From an uncultured Granulicatella sp. (lineage in GTDB: Bacteria; Bacillota; Bacilli; Lactobacillales; Aerococcaceae): DNA of 64,000 nucleotides. Under the pieces are notes generated by a model. That model worked only from the letters and a program-made list of their open reading frames with translations. It was not told where the DNA came from and did not search any database. The stretch spans positions 75,671 to 139,670 of the forward strand of contig CAKPVL010000001.1 in assembly GCA_934193545.1 (NCBI GenBank), given 5' to 3'. Shown piece after piece: positions 62,712-64,000 of this stretch (the first letter of the stretch is position 1; the number at the start of each line of letters is the position of its first letter). A program made the translations under genes and the position numbers.

Positions 62712-63722
62712 ATGTTTGAATCATACAAAGAAGAAGTAACATTTAATGAAGAAAGAGGGTCTGAAGATTTCGACCCACAAAATGAATTTTATCAAGAAGA
62801 TATGGAAGAATCGTTTAAAAAAGACATTACGTCTATCGGAAGAAGATTAATTGTTTATATGTTAGTTTTCTTCTTCTTCGCAGCTGCTGGGCAACAAGGG
62901 GCAGCACAAAATGCGGTTAACACTGAAGATTTTTACGGAATTTGGGGAGTAGGACTATTTATTGCGGCTTCTCTAAGTTTACTCATTTGGGCTCTTTCTA
63001 AAAAATTCCCAATGAAACGCATTTATGAGCACGTTGCTCCAAGAAAAATGAATATACAGTCGTTTGCGATCCTTTCTGCGAGCTTATTTGGAGTTCGTTT
63101 TATTTCAAAACTCTTATTAACAGGACTTGAAAAATTGTTATTGGAAATGGGCATTCCAGCAACACTTGTAACAAATACAAGTGAACAGTTGACGTCAAGT
63201 ATCATTTTTGTACTGTATTTAGGAGTAATGGCTCCGGTAGTTGAAGAATTTATCTTCAGAGGATTTATTGGTTATCGCCTTGAACGTTACGGGAAGGTAT
63301 TTACGATTCTGTTTACGTCGCTTATTTTCTCATTATTCCATGCCAATATTACGCAAGGCGTCTTCACATTCATGGCAGGGATTGTTTTCGCCTATGTTGC
63401 TCTTGAATATGGCTTCCAATGGGCAGTGGCGTTCCATATGATGAATAACTTCTTATTTGCAGTTGTGGTCGATATTTATCTTGCACAAATGGTAAATTTT
63501 GGCAATTTTTCTCTCGTTCAACTACTAGATTTAATTGGCTTTGTTGTATTAGTATTAGTGGTTATTTTAAAATGGAAAGATATTAAAGAATATATCAGTG
63601 TGAATCGTGGCTTCTATGGAATTGGACAAATTACTTTTAGTCGCGTAACGATTATTCTATACATTATTTATCTTTTATATCGTACTTTCCTACCATATTT
63701 CGCACTATACTTGTTTTTCTAG
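62712..63722 (+). CDS. CPBP (Abi) family intramembrane metalloprotease
   Basis: A 336-aa membrane protein with about eight hydrophobic helices after an acidic N-terminus of some 45 residues. The CAAX-protease-like motifs are present: VEEFIFRGFIGYRL (EExxxR), FSLFHANI (FxxxH) and the late VAFHMMNNFLF (HxxxN/B). Family members are glutamate-dependent intramembrane proteases; in lactobacilli some protect from self-made bacteriocins, but no bacteriocin gene is seen here. The ATG immediately follows the MATE stop codon, with GAGGTG in the end of that gene as ribosome site. Confidence 0.88.
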   Translation: MFESYKEEVTFNEERGSEDFDPQNEFYQEDMEESFKKDITSIGRRLIVYMLVFFFFAAAGQQGAAQNAVNTEDFYGIWGVGLFIAASLSLLIWALSKKFPMKRIYEHVAPRKMNIQSFAILSASLFGVRFISKLLLTGLEKLLLEMGIPATLVTNTSEQLTSSIIFVLYLGVMAPVVEEFIFRGFIGYRLERYGKVFTILFTSLIFSLFHANITQGVFTFMAGIVFAYVALEYGFQWAVAFHMMNNFLFAVVVDIYLAQMVNFGNFSLVQLLDLIGFVVLVLVVILKWKDIKEYISVNRGFYGIGQITFSRVTIILYIIYLLYRTFLPYFALYLFF

Positions 63723-63737
63723 ATAGGAGGATTTTCT

Positions 63738-63971
63738 TTGAATACAATTTATTTAGAAGATAGCGTCTATACAACCATCACTGAACATCCAGAAGTCAAA
63801 GATTTACTTGTTGAAATTGGCTTTAAACCACTGAACCAACCACAAATGGTTCATACGGTAGGACGTATCACGAATCTGATTAAAGGTTCAAAAATTGCAA
63901 AAGTTCCTTTAGAAACCATTGTAGAAACATTAGAAATGAATGGATACATCGTTAAAGAAAGCAGGGATTAG
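63738..63971 (+). CDS. DUF1858 domain-containing protein
   Basis: A 77-aa protein consisting of one DUF1858 domain: NTIYLEDSVYTTITEHPEVK, DLLVEIGFKPLNQPQMVHTV and a closing helix pair. The start is a TTG with AGGAGG 8 bases upstream. In many Firmicutes this small domain is encoded next to, or fused to, DUF438 proteins with PAS-like domains, and the next start codon follows its stop directly. Function is unknown; a redox or sensing role is only inferred. Confidence 0.85.
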   Translation: MNTIYLEDSVYTTITEHPEVKDLLVEIGFKPLNQPQMVHTVGRITNLIKGSKIAKVPLETIVETLEMNGYIVKESRD

Positions 63972-64000
63972 ATGGCTAAAGAAGATTACACGATGGAAGA
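63972..64000 (+). CDS. Start of a gene cut by the window end (possibly DUF438 protein)
   Basis: An ATG at 63972, directly after the DUF1858 stop, opens a frame reading MAKEDYTMEE to the window edge. From neighbourhood knowledge the expected gene is a DUF438 domain protein, but 29 bases are too few to confirm it. AAAGAAAGCAGGG upstream could serve as ribosome site. Confidence 0.4.

Overview
This window reads as a chromosomal segment of a low-GC Gram-positive bacterium of the order Lactobacillales. The evidence is the AT-rich sequence with AGGAGG-type ribosome sites, the run ispA-tlyA-recN, rnc-smc-HAD-ftsY, gpsB-rnpB-rlmL, prmA-rsmE-rel-dtd, the cysteine desulfurase-DUF1831-mnmA-recD2 cluster, a ManLMN-ManO mannose PTS, pyruvate formate-lyase with its activase, a Mn-dependent pyrophosphatase and a CtsR-type operator in front of clpB. 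A CHAP hydrolase with aromatic wall-binding repeats fits a Granulicatella- or other Carnobacteriaceae-like host, but the genus is inference. No prophage, insertion sequence, integrase, CRISPR array or rRNA gene was seen; this is core genome with a few lineage-specific genes.

Layout. 1-6.3 kb: isoprenoid, repair and translation genes (ispA, tlyA, recN, a GDPD, miaA, hflX). 6.3-13.5 kb: rnc, smc, a structured intergenic element, a Cof-type phosphatase, ftsY and a BI-1 membrane protein. 13.6-23.8 kb: guaC, an acidic orphan, the D,D-carboxypeptidase dacA, a minus-strand glycolipid glycosyltransferase/TVP38 pair, a small orphan, an iron alcohol dehydrogenase, a 499-aa orphan and uvrC. 23.9-28.3 kb: an ABC substrate-binding protein and permease without an ATPase, a DEAD-box helicase operon and tRNA-Arg(UCU). 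28.3-37.2 kb: anaerobic pyruvate metabolism (pflB, pflA), ppaC, a VOC protein with two YitT paralogues, and the wall hydrolase. 37.3-45.5 kb: mannose PTS, a diacylglycerol-kinase-like gene, an orphan with a formylglycine-enzyme-like C-terminus, and clpB. 45.5-52.7 kb: rlmL, RNase P RNA and gpsB on the minus strand, then prmA, rsmE, rel, dtd, and usp on the minus strand. 52.7-64 kb: a probable 6S RNA behind rarA, cysteine desulfurase, DUF1831, a small XRE regulator, mnmA, recD2, an ACT protein, a HAD phosphatase, a MATE exporter, a CPBP protease, a DUF1858 protein and the first codons of another gene.

How they fit together. PTS sugar uptake feeds mixed-acid fermentation (pflBA, alcohol dehydrogenase). 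Cysteine desulfurase hands sulfur to MnmA, and MiaA also modifies tRNA anticodon loops. DacA, GpsB, the CHAP hydrolase and the glycolipid transferase serve the cell envelope. ClpB, Rel, Usp and the 6S-like RNA form a stress and growth-rate layer. Most transcription units end in clear intrinsic terminators, several shared by convergent genes, and many promoters carry an extended -10 (TGn before the -10 hexamer).
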